Notes under the pieces: model-generated | Seen by the model: only the letters and a program-made list of their open reading frames with translations | The model's database searches: none | Told to the model about the DNA's origin: nothing | NCBI GenBank assembly: GCA_002420105.1 | Contig: DIHJ01000123.1 | Location: 14,541-47,580, forward strand | DNA length: 33,040 nt | From: Nitrospira sp. UBA5699 | GTDB lineage: Bacteria; Nitrospirota; Nitrospiria; Nitrospirales; Nitrospiraceae | Reading direction: 5' to 3' | Part shown: piece after piece, positions 1-7,744 of the stretch | Layout: the number at the start of each line of letters is the position of its first letter | How positions within the stretch are numbered: position 1 is the first letter of the stretch | Made by a program: the position numbers and the translations under genes

Positions 1-1
1 G

Positions 2-289
2 AAGCAGGCGCAGGCGATGCAGGCGCAAATGGCGAAACTGCAGGAAGAGGCGGCGACCAAAACGGTGACCGGAACGGCCGGAGGCGGCATGGTCACCGTG
101 ACCGCCAACGGGGCGATGGAGTTGGTCGGCGTCGCCATCAATCCCGAGGCCGTGACGGGCGGGGATGTGGAGATGTTGCAGGATCTGGTGCTGGCGGCGT
201 CGAACGATGCGTTGCGAAAGGCCCGCCGGATGATGGCCGATCACATGAAAGCCGTGACGGGCGGCATGAACGTGCCCGGCCTGTTCTAG
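2..289 (+). CDS. ybaB: YbaB/EbfC nucleoid-associated protein, 5' truncated
   Basis: Small DNA-binding protein of the YbaB/EbfC family, which forms dimers that coat DNA. The reading frame is open from base 2 and reads KQAQAMQAQMAKLQEEA before the first in-window ATG at 17. That matches the usual family N-terminus after an initial Gly/Leu-Met segment, so the true start lies just left of the window and the ATG at 17 is internal. The C-terminal half (MVTVTANGAMELVGVAINPEAV, then a helix ending in GMNVPGLF) fits the family fold. It ends 13 nt before recR. The ybaB-recR pair is very common in bacteria, usually behind dnaX, which I expect upstream but cannot see. Confidence 0.95.
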   Translation, partial: KQAQAMQAQMAKLQEEAATKTVTGTAGGGMVTVTANGAMELVGVAINPEAVTGGDVEMLQDLVLAASNDALRKARRMMADHMKAVTGGMNVPGLF

Positions 290-302
290 CGAGTCGTCGC
301 CC

Positions 303-905
303 ATGGCCGTCGATCAACAGGGATTGCTCGCCCGGCTCGTGCGGGAACTGGTCCGTCTCCCCGGCATCGGCCAAAAGACCGCGCAACGGCTGGCGTTTCA
401 CGTCCTCAAAGCCGACCGCGATGACGCATTGCGTCTGGCGGACGCCATTCGCGCCGTGAAGGACGGCCTGTCGTTCTGCCGTCAGTGCCGGAACATCGCC
501 GAGGGGGATCTCTGCGAGTTTTGTCTGGATCCGAAGCGGGATCAGACGAGGATCCTCGTGGTGGAAGAACCGAGCACGCTGTACGCCGTCGAGCGGGCGG
601 GTGCCTACCGCGGGTTGTACCATGTTCTGCTCGGCGCGCTGTCCCCGCTCGACGGCGTCGGACCGTCCGATATCCGCGCGGAGGAGCTCGTCGACCGCGT
701 CAAGCTCGGCGGCATTCAGGAGGTCATCCTCGCCACCAACCCGACGATTGAGGGCGAAGCCACCGCGATTTACTTGACCAATCAACTCAAACCGCTGGGA
801 GTCCGCGTGTCGAGAATCGCCTACGGCATTCCGGTCGGCATGGACATCGAATATGCCGATGAAGTGACGCTGTTGAAATCGATCGAAGGCCGGAGAGACC
901 TCTAA
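303..905 (+). CDS. recR: Recombination mediator RecR
   Basis: RecR works with RecF/RecO to load RecA on gapped DNA. At 200 aa it has the family's usual length. Visible in order are an N-terminal helix-hairpin-helix (residues about 10-30, LVRLPGIGQKTAQRLAFH), a four-cysteine zinc finger at C59, C62, C71 and C74, and a Toprim domain opening at RILVVEEPSTLYAVE (about 83-97). The C-terminus carries the expected ASRIAYGIP-like Walker-type segment (SRIAYGIPVGMDIEYAD). It begins 13 nt after ybaB and is almost certainly cotranscribed with it. Confidence 0.98.
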   Translation: MAVDQQGLLARLVRELVRLPGIGQKTAQRLAFHVLKADRDDALRLADAIRAVKDGLSFCRQCRNIAEGDLCEFCLDPKRDQTRILVVEEPSTLYAVERAGAYRGLYHVLLGALSPLDGVGPSDIRAEELVDRVKLGGIQEVILATNPTIEGEATAIYLTNQLKPLGVRVSRIAYGIPVGMDIEYADEVTLLKSIEGRRDL

Positions 906-939
906 CGCCGCGGCGCCGGGTTGTCCCGCTCATCTCCCA

Positions 940-969
940 TTGACCCTCTTTCGGAGCCCCTGTTATAGT
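940..969 (+). promoter_or_regulatory. Candidate sigma-70-type promoter for the DksA/TraR gene
   Basis: A -35 TTGACC (940-945) and a -10 TATAGT (964-969) are separated by 18 nt. This predicts a transcript start near 976, about 38 nt before the ATG at 1014. It lies in the gap after recR, so the DksA-like gene probably has its own promoter. Each hexamer matches consensus at five of six positions. Confidence 0.55.
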
Positions 970-1013
970 CCCAACCCTGTTTCCTATGTCCACCCTGCTC
1001 CGGCTGGTGAAGG

Positions 1014-1451
1014 ATGAAAACACGACCGTCCGCCAAGCGGACCGCACGAACTTCGGGAAAATCTGTCGTCGTCAAACGGGGCGCCAAGGCCGCGGGTGTC
1101 GACAGGAAGTACGGGGCCATTCGGCGCGAACTCCAGAAGCAGCGCCAGGCGATTCTGGACGAGGCGGGGGAAGGGCTCACCAAGCGGGAGGGGCAGGAGG
1201 CGTTCCCCGACATGAGCGATCAGGCTTCGGCGGAAGTCGATCAGAATTTCACGATGCGCATCAAGGAGCGCGAGCAGAAGCTGCTCAAGAAGATCGACGA
1301 GGCGCTGGACCGCTTGAAAAACAAGACGTACGGGATCTGCGAGCGCTGCGAAGAGGAGATTCCCTACCAGCGGCTGAAGGCCCGTCCCGTCACGACGCTC
1401 TGCATTGCCTGCAAGACGCTCCAGGAACAGGAAGAGAAGATCCGCCGGTAA
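1014..1451 (+). CDS. DksA/TraR-family C4 zinc-finger protein
   Basis: A 145-aa member of the DksA/TraR family, whose proteins bind in the secondary channel of RNA polymerase and modulate initiation, often with ppGpp. The N-terminal 30 residues are Lys/Arg rich. Then come long charged helices (about 35-105, coiled-coil-like) and a C-terminal zinc finger, CERC then 17 residues then CIAC, near residues 113-136. The acidic tip residues that define true DksA are not evident, so it could be a DksA paralogue or a spore-type DksA/TraR protein. The ATG at 1014 has a GGTGAAGG stretch directly abutting it, too close for a normal ribosome site; a slightly different start is possible. Confidence 0.9.
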   Translation: MKTRPSAKRTARTSGKSVVVKRGAKAAGVDRKYGAIRRELQKQRQAILDEAGEGLTKREGQEAFPDMSDQASAEVDQNFTMRIKEREQKLLKKIDEALDRLKNKTYGICERCEEEIPYQRLKARPVTTLCIACKTLQEQEEKIRR

Positions 1452-1514
1452 CCCTGCCGATTGTCCGGGCCCTGCCCACGTTGAGCGGCGCACGACGTCC
1501 GGGATTCGCCCTGC

Positions 1515-2693
1515 CTATTTGGTGCCCTTCAACGCTTTCACGCGATGCTGGACCAGCGCGATCCGGTCGGCTTCTTCCGGAATGCCTTCGACCAACGCAA
1601 GATAGGTCTCGTATTCGGTGATGGCTCGCTTGGGATTGGTTGATTCGACGGCTTCCGCCAGATTGAACCGGGCGATGGCATAGTTCGGCCGGAGGATGAT
1701 CGCCTTTTCGAACGACGCCAGCGCCGCGGCCTTTTCCCCCAGTTTCTGCTGCACGGAACCGAGATTGTTGAGAATCTCCGGCGTATTGGGCCTGATCGTC
1801 AACGACTGCAGCATCTCCGCCTTGGCCTTTTCGTACTGACCGAGACCGAACAACGATTGCCCGTACTTGTGATGGGCTTCCGCCAGCCAGACCTTGTTGG
1901 AAAAGCCGCCCGCGATGGATTTCCGATAGGCGTCGGCCGCAATGTCGTACTGTTGGGTGCCGCAATAGGAAAGTTGGGCCGTCTGGCCGCGGGCGAACTG
2001 CTGGAGAGACGGGAAAGGCTCCTTGTCCTCGGCCCCCTGGGTATCGACCTGCTGCCCCGGCTTCTGGCCTTCGGGTTGCCGCAGCCGGTTCAAGAATTCC
2101 CGTCGGTAGGGAGAGAAGAGCCGGACATAGGGATCGATCGTGACGGAGGCCTGGAGCAGGATAGGATGTTCCCGCGCCCCGATCACCAGATATTGCGTGG
2201 TGGTCTTCTCGTCGCCGGTTTCATAGAGGGAGCTGGAATCCATGTTGGATCTGTCCACCAGGTTCGCCACGGTCAGATAGAATTCCAGGCCGGGCTTGAG
2301 GAGCGTCAGCGTATGGCGGAGCACCGGATAAGGGGCGAGGTCGAGGCCGGACGGGAAGGTGAAGAGGGCGCCGACCAGCGTGCCGTCCTCATCGAAAAAA
2401 TAGGACTCGTTTCCGTGGGAAGGGCTTCGATCAGCCGGAACCATCAGCTCCTGTCCGGTCCCCCACGGTTTTGCCGTGAGTCCGGCCAGGGGATGTTGTT
2501 GGAGAAAATCGGCCTTTCGCTGACAGAGCGTGCCCAGTTTCAGGAGCGTCAGGTCGCTTTCGGAGGGGGGAAGATTCGGGTGCGGATTGGGCGTTTCGCA
2601 AGCAGTGCACAGGAGGACGAGGCCGATCCCTCCGACGAGCGCGAGCAGCCGCCGCGCGGGCCGGCGCTGCCGCTGATTGGGCATTCCTGACAT
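1515..2693 (-). CDS. TPR-repeat lipoprotein
   Basis: A 392-aa protein with an N-terminal basic region, a hydrophobic stretch (residues about 15-30) and a lipobox-like LLCTAC with the candidate lipidated Cys at 32; the -3 position is Cys rather than Leu, so lipidation is likely but not certain. Residues about 35-220 form a domain I do not recognise. From about 235 the sequence shows tandem tetratricopeptide repeats (AEAHHKYGQSLFGLGQYEKA, PEILNNLGSVQQKLGEKAAA, ARFNLAEAVESTNPKRA). TPR lipoproteins usually scaffold envelope complexes; the partner is unknown. It converges with the DksA-like gene. The ATG has no Shine-Dalgarno, but a -10-like TATCCT lies 10 nt upstream. Confidence 0.88.
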   Translation of the reverse strand: MSGMPNQRQRRPARRLLALVGGIGLVLLCTACETPNPHPNLPPSESDLTLLKLGTLCQRKADFLQQHPLAGLTAKPWGTGQELMVPADRSPSHGNESYFFDEDGTLVGALFTFPSGLDLAPYPVLRHTLTLLKPGLEFYLTVANLVDRSNMDSSSLYETGDEKTTTQYLVIGAREHPILLQASVTIDPYVRLFSPYRREFLNRLRQPEGQKPGQQVDTQGAEDKEPFPSLQQFARGQTAQLSYCGTQQYDIAADAYRKSIAGGFSNKVWLAEAHHKYGQSLFGLGQYEKAKAEMLQSLTIRPNTPEILNNLGSVQQKLGEKAAALASFEKAIILRPNYAIARFNLAEAVESTNPKRAITEYETYLALVEGIPEEADRIALVQHRVKALKGTK

Positions 2694-2703
2694 GGTGAGA
2701 TTC

Positions 2704-2733
2704 AGGATACAGAATCGGGAAGGGGTTTGCCAG
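2704..2733 (-). promoter_or_regulatory. Candidate promoter giving a near-leaderless mRNA for the TPR lipoprotein
   Basis: On the minus strand, CTGGCA (2728-2733) and TATCCT (2704-2709) are separated by 18 nt. The predicted start of transcription falls only a few nucleotides before the ATG at 2693. No ribosome-binding site is visible before that ATG. The -35 is weak (four of six). Confidence 0.35.
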
Positions 2734-2748
2734 CGCTCGACATGACGA

Positions 2749-2775
2749 CGCCCGCTTTCCCGAGGAAAGCGGGCG
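2749..2775 (-). terminator. Strong hairpin after the small lipoprotein gene
   Basis: A perfect 12-bp stem, CGCCCGCTTTCC (2749-2760) with GGAAAGCGGGCG (2764-2775), closed by a 3-nt loop. It lies about 36 nt past the stop of the 2811-3146 gene and just upstream of the TPR lipoprotein promoter, so it probably ends the former's transcript. There is no clear T-tract. Confidence 0.65.
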
Positions 2776-2810
2776 CCATGAAACCGCAGAATCGATCGAA
2801 AGGCGGCTGG

Positions 2811-3146
2811 TTACCGGCGCTGACTATCCAGCATGGCGTCTTCGCTGGTATAGCCGAACAGATACGGCATATGACTGGTCAGCGAGTAGACCGGCCGGTT
2901 GACGCCATAATCGAGGACCTGCCCCACGGGGTGGAGCAGGAAACCCAACCAGCGCCAGGGATTGTCATTCAGCGGGGAGCCGGCGGCCACGTCGGTATAG
3001 ACCAACGACGTACTGTCCATGACGCTGTAAATACTGGCGGGGGCGACATAGTTGCCCTCTGCATCGACGGTTTCCTGGCGATTGCCCGCACAGCCTGCCA
3101 TCACAGCCAGCACAAGGATTCCCGCGGCGAACACTCGTGTTTTCAT
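2811..3146 (-). CDS. Small predicted lipoprotein of unknown function
   Basis: A 111-aa protein starting MKTRVFAAG, with a signal peptide and clear lipobox VMAGC (Cys at residue 19). The mature part is about 93 aa and contains PLNDNPWRWLGFLLHPVGQVLDYGVNRPVYSLTS..., a stretch rich in aromatic residues and Pro with no family I can name. A GTG 12 nt upstream extends the frame, but the ATG at 3146 is preceded by GTGAGG at proper spacing and gives a normal signal peptide, so I chose it. A good promoter lies upstream and a strong hairpin follows, so it is likely monocistronic. Confidence 0.85.
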   Translation of the reverse strand: MKTRVFAAGILVLAVMAGCAGNRQETVDAEGNYVAPASIYSVMDSTSLVYTDVAAGSPLNDNPWRWLGFLLHPVGQVLDYGVNRPVYSLTSHMPYLFGYTSEDAMLDSQRR

Positions 3147-3204
3147 GGGTAACCTCACTTAATCCGAGACGGTTCCGATGCCGTTCCTGCTCTTGATGAT
3201 GTGA

Positions 3205-3233
3205 AGTGTAGCCGAGGCTCCCGAATCTGTCCA
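3205..3233 (-). promoter_or_regulatory. Candidate promoter of the small lipoprotein gene
   Basis: On the minus strand TGGACA (3228-3233, five of six to TTGACA) and TACACT (3205-3210) are separated by 17 nt. This gives a start near 3198 and a leader of about 50 nt. Confidence 0.5.
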
Positions 3234-3307
3234 GAAAACGGGCGGTTTGCGCGACAGTGGAAATGTCGGGGAGCCAGGGGCGTGAAATCAGAGGAAAATT
3301 CAGGGGA

Positions 3308-3382
3308 TGGTGGGCGATACAGGTATCGAACCTGTGGCCTCTTCCGTGTGAAGGAAGCGCTCTGCCACTGAGCTAATCGCCC
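3308..3382 (-). tRNA. tRNA-Val (anticodon CAC)
   Basis: Read on the minus strand, the 7-bp acceptor stem GGGCGAT/ATCGCCC, D-stem GCTC/GAGC, anticodon stem CTTCC/GGAAG with loop TTCACAC, and T-arm ACAGG-TTCGATA-CCTGT all fold without mismatch. The discriminator is A and CCA is encoded. Anticodon CAC reads the Val codon GUG. The gene sits alone in a 471-nt stretch without protein genes (3147-3617). That stretch otherwise holds the promoters listed and nothing else I can identify. No integrase or att-type repeat adjoins it. Confidence 0.96.
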
Positions 3383-3392
3383 ACGTCCGGGA

Positions 3393-3422
3393 AGTCTAGC
3401 ACGGGTTTCTCAATCAGATCAA
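3393..3422 (-). promoter_or_regulatory. Candidate tRNA-Val promoter
   Basis: On the minus strand TTGATC (3417-3422) and TAGACT (3393-3398) are separated by 18 nt, placing the start a few bases ahead of the tRNA 5' end at 3382. Confidence 0.45.
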
Positions 3423-3542
3423 TCGAACCCCGTCCGGGAACGCAAGAGGCTGCGAGCAGGACATTGCTCACGCCCGGCAGGCGAGTCCCGATCACCGGGG
3501 CGATGGAGTCCGTCGCTTCGAGCGCCGCACCGGCGCCGCGCC

Positions 3543-3572
3543 TTGACTTCCCTAAAACGCGCTTCCTACAAT
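3543..3572 (+). promoter_or_regulatory. Promoter of trmFO-xerC
   Basis: TTGACT (3543-3548) and TACAAT (3567-3572) are separated by 18 nt; each hexamer matches consensus at five of six positions. The predicted start is near 3579. Because the frame's most upstream TTG codon is the -35 box itself, this promoter also argues that trmFO starts at the ATG at 3618. Confidence 0.65.
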
Positions 3573-3617
3573 AACCCCTTCGCTCACTTCACCGTTCCCC
3601 CGTGGAGCTTCTCCCTG

Positions 3618-4934
3618 ATGCGTGACGATATTGTGATCATCGGCGGCGGCCTGGCCGGCTCCGAGGCGGCCTGGCAGGCGGCCAATCGCGGGGCCAAGGT
3701 CACGCTGTACGAAATGCGTCCGAAAGAAACGACGCCGGCCCACAAGACCGGCGGCCTGGCGGAACTCGTCTGTTCCAATTCCCTCGGCTCCGTCGATCCG
3801 GTGAGTGCTCCCGGTATTCTGAAGGAGGAAATGCGCCGCCTCAACTCGCTGATCATCCGGGTGGCCGATCAGGTGCGTGTTCCGGCCGGATCGGCGCTGG
3901 CCGTGGATCGCGAGCAGTTTTCCTTCGGAATTACGCAGGCGCTGGAAAGCCATCCGAACGTGCGTATTCTGCGCGAGGAGATCACCGACATTCCGACCGA
4001 TTGTCTCTGCATCGTTGCGACGGGGCCGCTGACGTCCGACAAGCTCTCGCAGGCGATCGCCCGGCTGACCCACTCGAATCATCTGTATTTTTACGACGCG
4101 ATTTCCCCGATCGTCGATGCCGAGTCGATCAACATGGACATCGCCTTCCGGGCGTCGCGCTACGACAAGGGCGAGGATGATTACCTGAACTGCCCCATGG
4201 ACGAGGCCGCCTACAACAAGTTCTATGAAGCCGTGCTCAGCGCCGAAAAGGTCCAGCCGAAGGACTTCGAAAAGACCCCCTATTTCGAGGCCTGCCTGCC
4301 GATCGAGGTCATGGCGGAGCGCGGCAGGCAGACGATGCAGTTCGGTCCTCTGAAGCCGGTCGGGCTCGAGGATCCGAGAACGGGCGTCAGGCCCTATGCG
4401 GTCGTCCAGCTCCGCACGGAAAACGCCCACCGGTCCTGCTACAACCTCGTCGGGTTTCAGACCAGGCTGACGTACGGCGAGCAGAAGCGGGTCTTCCGCC
4501 TGATTCCCGGTCTCGAGCAGGCCGAGTTCCTCCGGTTCGGCAGCCTGCACCGCAACACGTTCATCAATGCCCCCCAGTTGTTGCGCAACACGCTGCAGTT
4601 CAAGGCGCGCGGCACGTTGTTTTTTGCCGGCCAGCTGGTCGGCGTGGAGGGGTACACGGATTCGGCGGCCATGGGGGGGCTGGCCGGCATCAACGCCGCG
4701 CGGGGCCTGGCCGGACTGTCGCTGGTCGTCCCGCCGCCCACGACCGCCCACGGCTGCCTCCTGTCGTACATTACGACCGCGGATCCCCGCCATTTTCAGC
4801 CGATGAATACCAACTTCGGACTGTTCCCGCCGCTTGCCGCTCCGGTCCGGGACAAGGAGCGTAAGCGACAGCTCATCTCGCAGCGTGCCCTTGAGGATCA
4901 TGCCGCATGGATGACGCAATCCGGGCTTTCATGA
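3618..4934 (+). CDS. trmFO: tRNA (uracil-54,C5)-methyltransferase TrmFO (folate/FAD-dependent)
   Basis: TrmFO makes 5-methyluridine at position 54 of the tRNA T-loop, using methylenetetrahydrofolate and FADH2. The 438-aa product starts MRDDIVIIGGGLAGSEAAW, a Rossmann FAD-binding motif, matching the family's usual start and length. Further marks are the GGLAELVCSNSLGS segment with its conserved Cys, the PYFEACLPIEVMAERGR segment with the second conserved Cys, and a C-terminal FAGQLVGVEGYTDSAAMGGLAG FAD-contact motif. An upstream TTG would add 25 residues but overlaps the promoter. The 3' end overlaps xerC by 28 nt, so the two are coupled. Confidence 0.97.
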   Translation: MRDDIVIIGGGLAGSEAAWQAANRGAKVTLYEMRPKETTPAHKTGGLAELVCSNSLGSVDPVSAPGILKEEMRRLNSLIIRVADQVRVPAGSALAVDREQFSFGITQALESHPNVRILREEITDIPTDCLCIVATGPLTSDKLSQAIARLTHSNHLYFYDAISPIVDAESINMDIAFRASRYDKGEDDYLNCPMDEAAYNKFYEAVLSAEKVQPKDFEKTPYFEACLPIEVMAERGRQTMQFGPLKPVGLEDPRTGVRPYAVVQLRTENAHRSCYNLVGFQTRLTYGEQKRVFRLIPGLEQAEFLRFGSLHRNTFINAPQLLRNTLQFKARGTLFFAGQLVGVEGYTDSAAMGGLAGINAARGLAGLSLVVPPPTTAHGCLLSYITTADPRHFQPMNTNFGLFPPLAAPVRDKERKRQLISQRALEDHAAWMTQSGLS

Positions 4935-5845
4935 CGTTTCTCACGGTGGAGCGCGGCGCTTCGCCGGAAACGGTGCGCAGCTATACGTCGGACCTCCGGC
5001 AGTTCCGCTCCTTTCTCCTCGCGCAGCGTCTGGTCGGCGATCCGGCGGATCCCGCCGCGGTGCAGGCCGAAGCGGCGCGCGCCTATCTCCACTGGCTGGA
5101 CCGCCGCGGCGAGAAGTCCACGTCATTGGCGAGGAAGCTGGCCTGCCTCCGGAGTTTTTATCGCTACCTCACGCGGACCGGACGGGTGAAACGCAATCCG
5201 GTCGAAGATCTCCGCACCCCGAAACGGCCCAAGCATCTGCCCCGCGTGCTGACCAAAGACGACGCGGACGCGTTGATGGCATTTCCGAACCGGGCTACGC
5301 CCGCCTCCTTGCGCGATCGGGCGCTGCTCGAGACGCTCTATTCGACGGGAGCGCGGGTCAGCGAGCTGGTCTCGCTCAGCCTCGGCGATCTTCATGCCTC
5401 GGAGGGGGTCGTCCGGCTGCAAGGCAAAGGGAAAAAGGAGCGGATCGTGCCGATCGGCGATCTGGCGGTTGAGGCGATCCGGACCTATCGCGAATCGTTG
5501 CGGCCGTCCGGAGCCGGGCCGCAGCGGTCGGCGCCGGTGTTCCTGAACCACCGGGGCGGGCGGTTGACCGCCAGAAGCGTCGCCCGCATCGTGGCGCGCT
5601 ATTCCGGCCGGCTCGCGGGCGGGTCCGTGAGCCCCCACACGCTGCGCCATTCGTTCGCCACCCATCTGCTCGACGAAGGCGCCGATCTCCGCGCCATCCA
5701 GGAGATGCTGGGCCACGCCTCGCTCAGCACGACCCAGAAGTATACGCACGTCGCAACCGATCAGTTGTTGGCCGTCTACGACAAAGCGCACCCGAGAGCG
5801 GGACGCGCGCCGGGCGAGCGCACGGTCAAAGACGGGAAGCGGTGA
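4907..5845 (+). CDS. xerC: Tyrosine recombinase XerC
   Basis: Site-specific recombinase that, with XerD, resolves chromosome dimers at dif. It has 312 aa, a normal Xer length, with an N-terminal SAM-like core-binding domain (about 1-95) and a catalytic domain. All active-site residues are visible: R150 (STGARVSELVSL), K174 (GKGKKERIVP), H244 and R247 (HTLRHSFATHLL), H270 (MLGHASL) and nucleophile Y279 (TTQKYTHV). The trmFO-xerC arrangement is a recurrent chromosomal neighbourhood, which favours XerC over a mobile-element integrase. The ATG at 4907 has GAGG 10 nt upstream, inside trmFO. Confidence 0.94.
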   Translation: MDDAIRAFMTFLTVERGASPETVRSYTSDLRQFRSFLLAQRLVGDPADPAAVQAEAARAYLHWLDRRGEKSTSLARKLACLRSFYRYLTRTGRVKRNPVEDLRTPKRPKHLPRVLTKDDADALMAFPNRATPASLRDRALLETLYSTGARVSELVSLSLGDLHASEGVVRLQGKGKKERIVPIGDLAVEAIRTYRESLRPSGAGPQRSAPVFLNHRGGRLTARSVARIVARYSGRLAGGSVSPHTLRHSFATHLLDEGADLRAIQEMLGHASLSTTQKYTHVATDQLLAVYDKAHPRAGRAPGERTVKDGKR

Positions 5846-5946
5846 CGCCGCCCCCCTCCCCCCTGATTCCCTCTGTGCGTGAAGAGGCCGGTCGTGGTAT
5901 TGTCGGGGCCGGATCCTGAACCGGACCGTCCTGTGAGGAGTCGGCG

Positions 5947-6843
5947 ATGAACAAGCTCATCAAGAAGGCCAACGTGCTGATCGAGGCCCTGCCCTACATC
6001 CGCACGTTTCGCGGCAAGACCATCGTCATCAAGTACGGCGGCAACGCCATGACGGAGTCGTCGCTGAAGGAGCGTTTCGCCCAGGATGTCGTGCTCCTCA
6101 AGTATGTCGGCCTCAATCCCGTCATTATCCATGGAGGCGGGCCGCAGATCGACAAGATGCTCGACCGGCTGGGCATCGAGTCGAAGTTTCTGCATGGGGT
6201 GCGGGTGACCAACGAAGCCACCATGGAGATCGTCGAGATGGTGCTGGCCGGGAAAATCAACATGGAGATCACGGACCTCATCAACCGGCACGGCGGCAGC
6301 GCGGTCGGGCTCAGCGGAAAGGACGGCGGCCTGATCCTGAGCAAACCTCTGACGGCCAAGGCCTGGGCCGAAAGTCTGGAGCGGGACATCGACGACGACG
6401 AAGTCGGCAGCGACTTCGGGTTCGTCGGCGATATCGAGAAGGTCGATCCCAGCCTCCTTATCAAGCTCCAGGGGGATCATTACATTCCGGTCATCGCGCC
6501 GATCGGGACCGATCGGGAGGGGAACACCTACAACATCAACGCCGATCTCGTGGCGGGGGCGATCGCCGGGGCCTTGCGCGCGGAGAAACTGGTCATGATG
6601 ACCGACATCAAAGGGATCCGCGACGCCAAGGGCCGCCACCTTTCGACCGTCTCGCGCAAAGACGTCCAGCGCATGGTCAAGAAGGGTACGATTACGGAAG
6701 GCATGCTGCCCAAGGTGCACGCCTGTCTCGACGCCCTCGAACAGGGCGTCGGCAAGGCCCACATCATCGACGGGCGGATGCCCCACGCGATCCTGCTCGA
6801 AGTGTTCACGCGAAAAGGGATCGGGACCGAAATCACGGCTTAG
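5947..6843 (+). CDS. argB: Acetylglutamate kinase
   Basis: ArgB phosphorylates N-acetylglutamate, the second step of arginine synthesis. The 298-aa product shows the amino-acid kinase fold: KYGGNAM near residue 30 for phosphate binding, IIHGGGPQID near 60, the GLSGKDGG segment, and the C-terminal lysine-bearing segment KGTITEGMLPKVHACLDAL. The N-terminal helix ahead of the core (NKLIKKANVLIEALPYIRTF) is typical of the arginine-regulated hexameric form, so feedback inhibition is plausible. A clear GAGGAG lies 6 nt before the ATG. No other arg gene is in the window. Confidence 0.97.
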   Translation: MNKLIKKANVLIEALPYIRTFRGKTIVIKYGGNAMTESSLKERFAQDVVLLKYVGLNPVIIHGGGPQIDKMLDRLGIESKFLHGVRVTNEATMEIVEMVLAGKINMEITDLINRHGGSAVGLSGKDGGLILSKPLTAKAWAESLERDIDDDEVGSDFGFVGDIEKVDPSLLIKLQGDHYIPVIAPIGTDREGNTYNINADLVAGAIAGALRAEKLVMMTDIKGIRDAKGRHLSTVSRKDVQRMVKKGTITEGMLPKVHACLDALEQGVGKAHIIDGRMPHAILLEVFTRKGIGTEITA

Positions 6844-6865
6844 CCCCGTTCCCCGACGACCAGTC

Positions 6866-7744
6866 TTGTCGAACCGACGGATCAGAATCAGCCGCCATCT
6901 CCGCGCGTTGACGGGCGAACGCCACCCCGATCATTCGTCGCGCCGGCTCCGTGACGCCGCCCGGTACCTGGCGACGGAATTCTCCCGCTGCGGATGGACG
7001 ACCACACGGCAGCCCTTTCGCGCATGGGGCAAGACCTATCGGAACATTCTCGCCGTCAAGCAGCCTTCGGGGCGGGTCGCGAGGGATCGTCGGGCGCCCA
7101 TCCTGATCGGGGCGCACTACGATACCGTCGCGGGGTCTCCGGGCGCCGATGACAATGCGAGCGCCCTGGCGGTGCTGCTCGAGGTGGCCTGCGCCTTCCG
7201 GCGCGCGGGCATGGCGCGTCCGGTCTGGCTTGCGGCCTTCTGCCTCGAAGAGCAGGGGCTGCTGGGCAGCCGGGCCTTCGTCTCGCAGATCAGGCAGGCG
7301 GGTCAGGAACTCGCCGGGGCGATCATTCTGGAATGCGTCGGCTATGCCAGCAGGGAACCGGGCTCGCAGCGCATTCCGCCAGGCGTGCCGATCGCGGTGC
7401 CCACGGTGGGCGATTTTCTGGGCATCATCGGAAACGAGGCCTCGCGATCCCTCGCCGCCGCCGTCGAGCGCAGCGCCCGACAGGTCCTGCCTCGGCTTCC
7501 GACCGTGGTGTTAGCCGTGCCTGCCGGGGGAGAAATGCTGCCGGATGTCCGTCGGAGCGATCACGCCGCCTTCTGGGACGAAGGGTACCCGGCGGTCATG
7601 CTGACCGATACGGCCGACTTCAGGAACCCTCACTACCATCAACCGACGGATACGATCGAGACCTTGGACCCGGACTTTCTCGAAGGGGTGATCGATGCCG
7701 TCGTCGGGTCGGTCCGCGCCCTTGCGGCCGGGGAGGCACGATGA
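6866..7744 (+). CDS. M28-family metallopeptidase
   Basis: A di-zinc aminopeptidase of the M28 family, 292 aa. Metal-ligand motifs are in order: GAHYDTV (H84, D86), GADDNASA (bridging Asp 95), CLEEQGLLGS (catalytic E128, ligand E129), ILECVGY (E156) and NPHYHQPTD near residue 255. There is no signal peptide or membrane segment, so it appears cytoplasmic, whereas many relatives are exported. The start is uncertain: the frame opens with TTG at 6866, 22 nt after argB, without a good ribosome site; a later TTG is possible. The stop overlaps the next ATG by 4 nt (ATGA), so the two are translationally coupled. The substrate is unknown. Confidence 0.88.
   Translation: MSNRRIRISRHLRALTGERHPDHSSRRLRDAARYLATEFSRCGWTTTRQPFRAWGKTYRNILAVKQPSGRVARDRRAPILIGAHYDTVAGSPGADDNASALAVLLEVACAFRRAGMARPVWLAAFCLEEQGLLGSRAFVSQIRQAGQELAGAIILECVGYASREPGSQRIPPGVPIAVPTVGDFLGIIGNEASRSLAAAVERSARQVLPRLPTVVLAVPAGGEMLPDVRRSDHAAFWDEGYPAVMLTDTADFRNPHYHQPTDTIETLDPDFLEGVIDAVVGSVRALAAGEAR

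Noticed and set aside
3308..3382. tRNA-Val as an integration site
   Set aside because: No adjacent integrase and no direct repeat of the tRNA 3' end was seen in the window.
3552..4919. 455-codon open frame opposite trmFO, minus strand
   Set aside because: Antisense shadow with Arg/Gln/His-rich composition; trmFO is unambiguous.
4907..5845. xerC as the integrase of a mobile element
   Set aside because: It overlaps trmFO, has XerC length and motifs, and no att repeats, excisionase or cargo are nearby.
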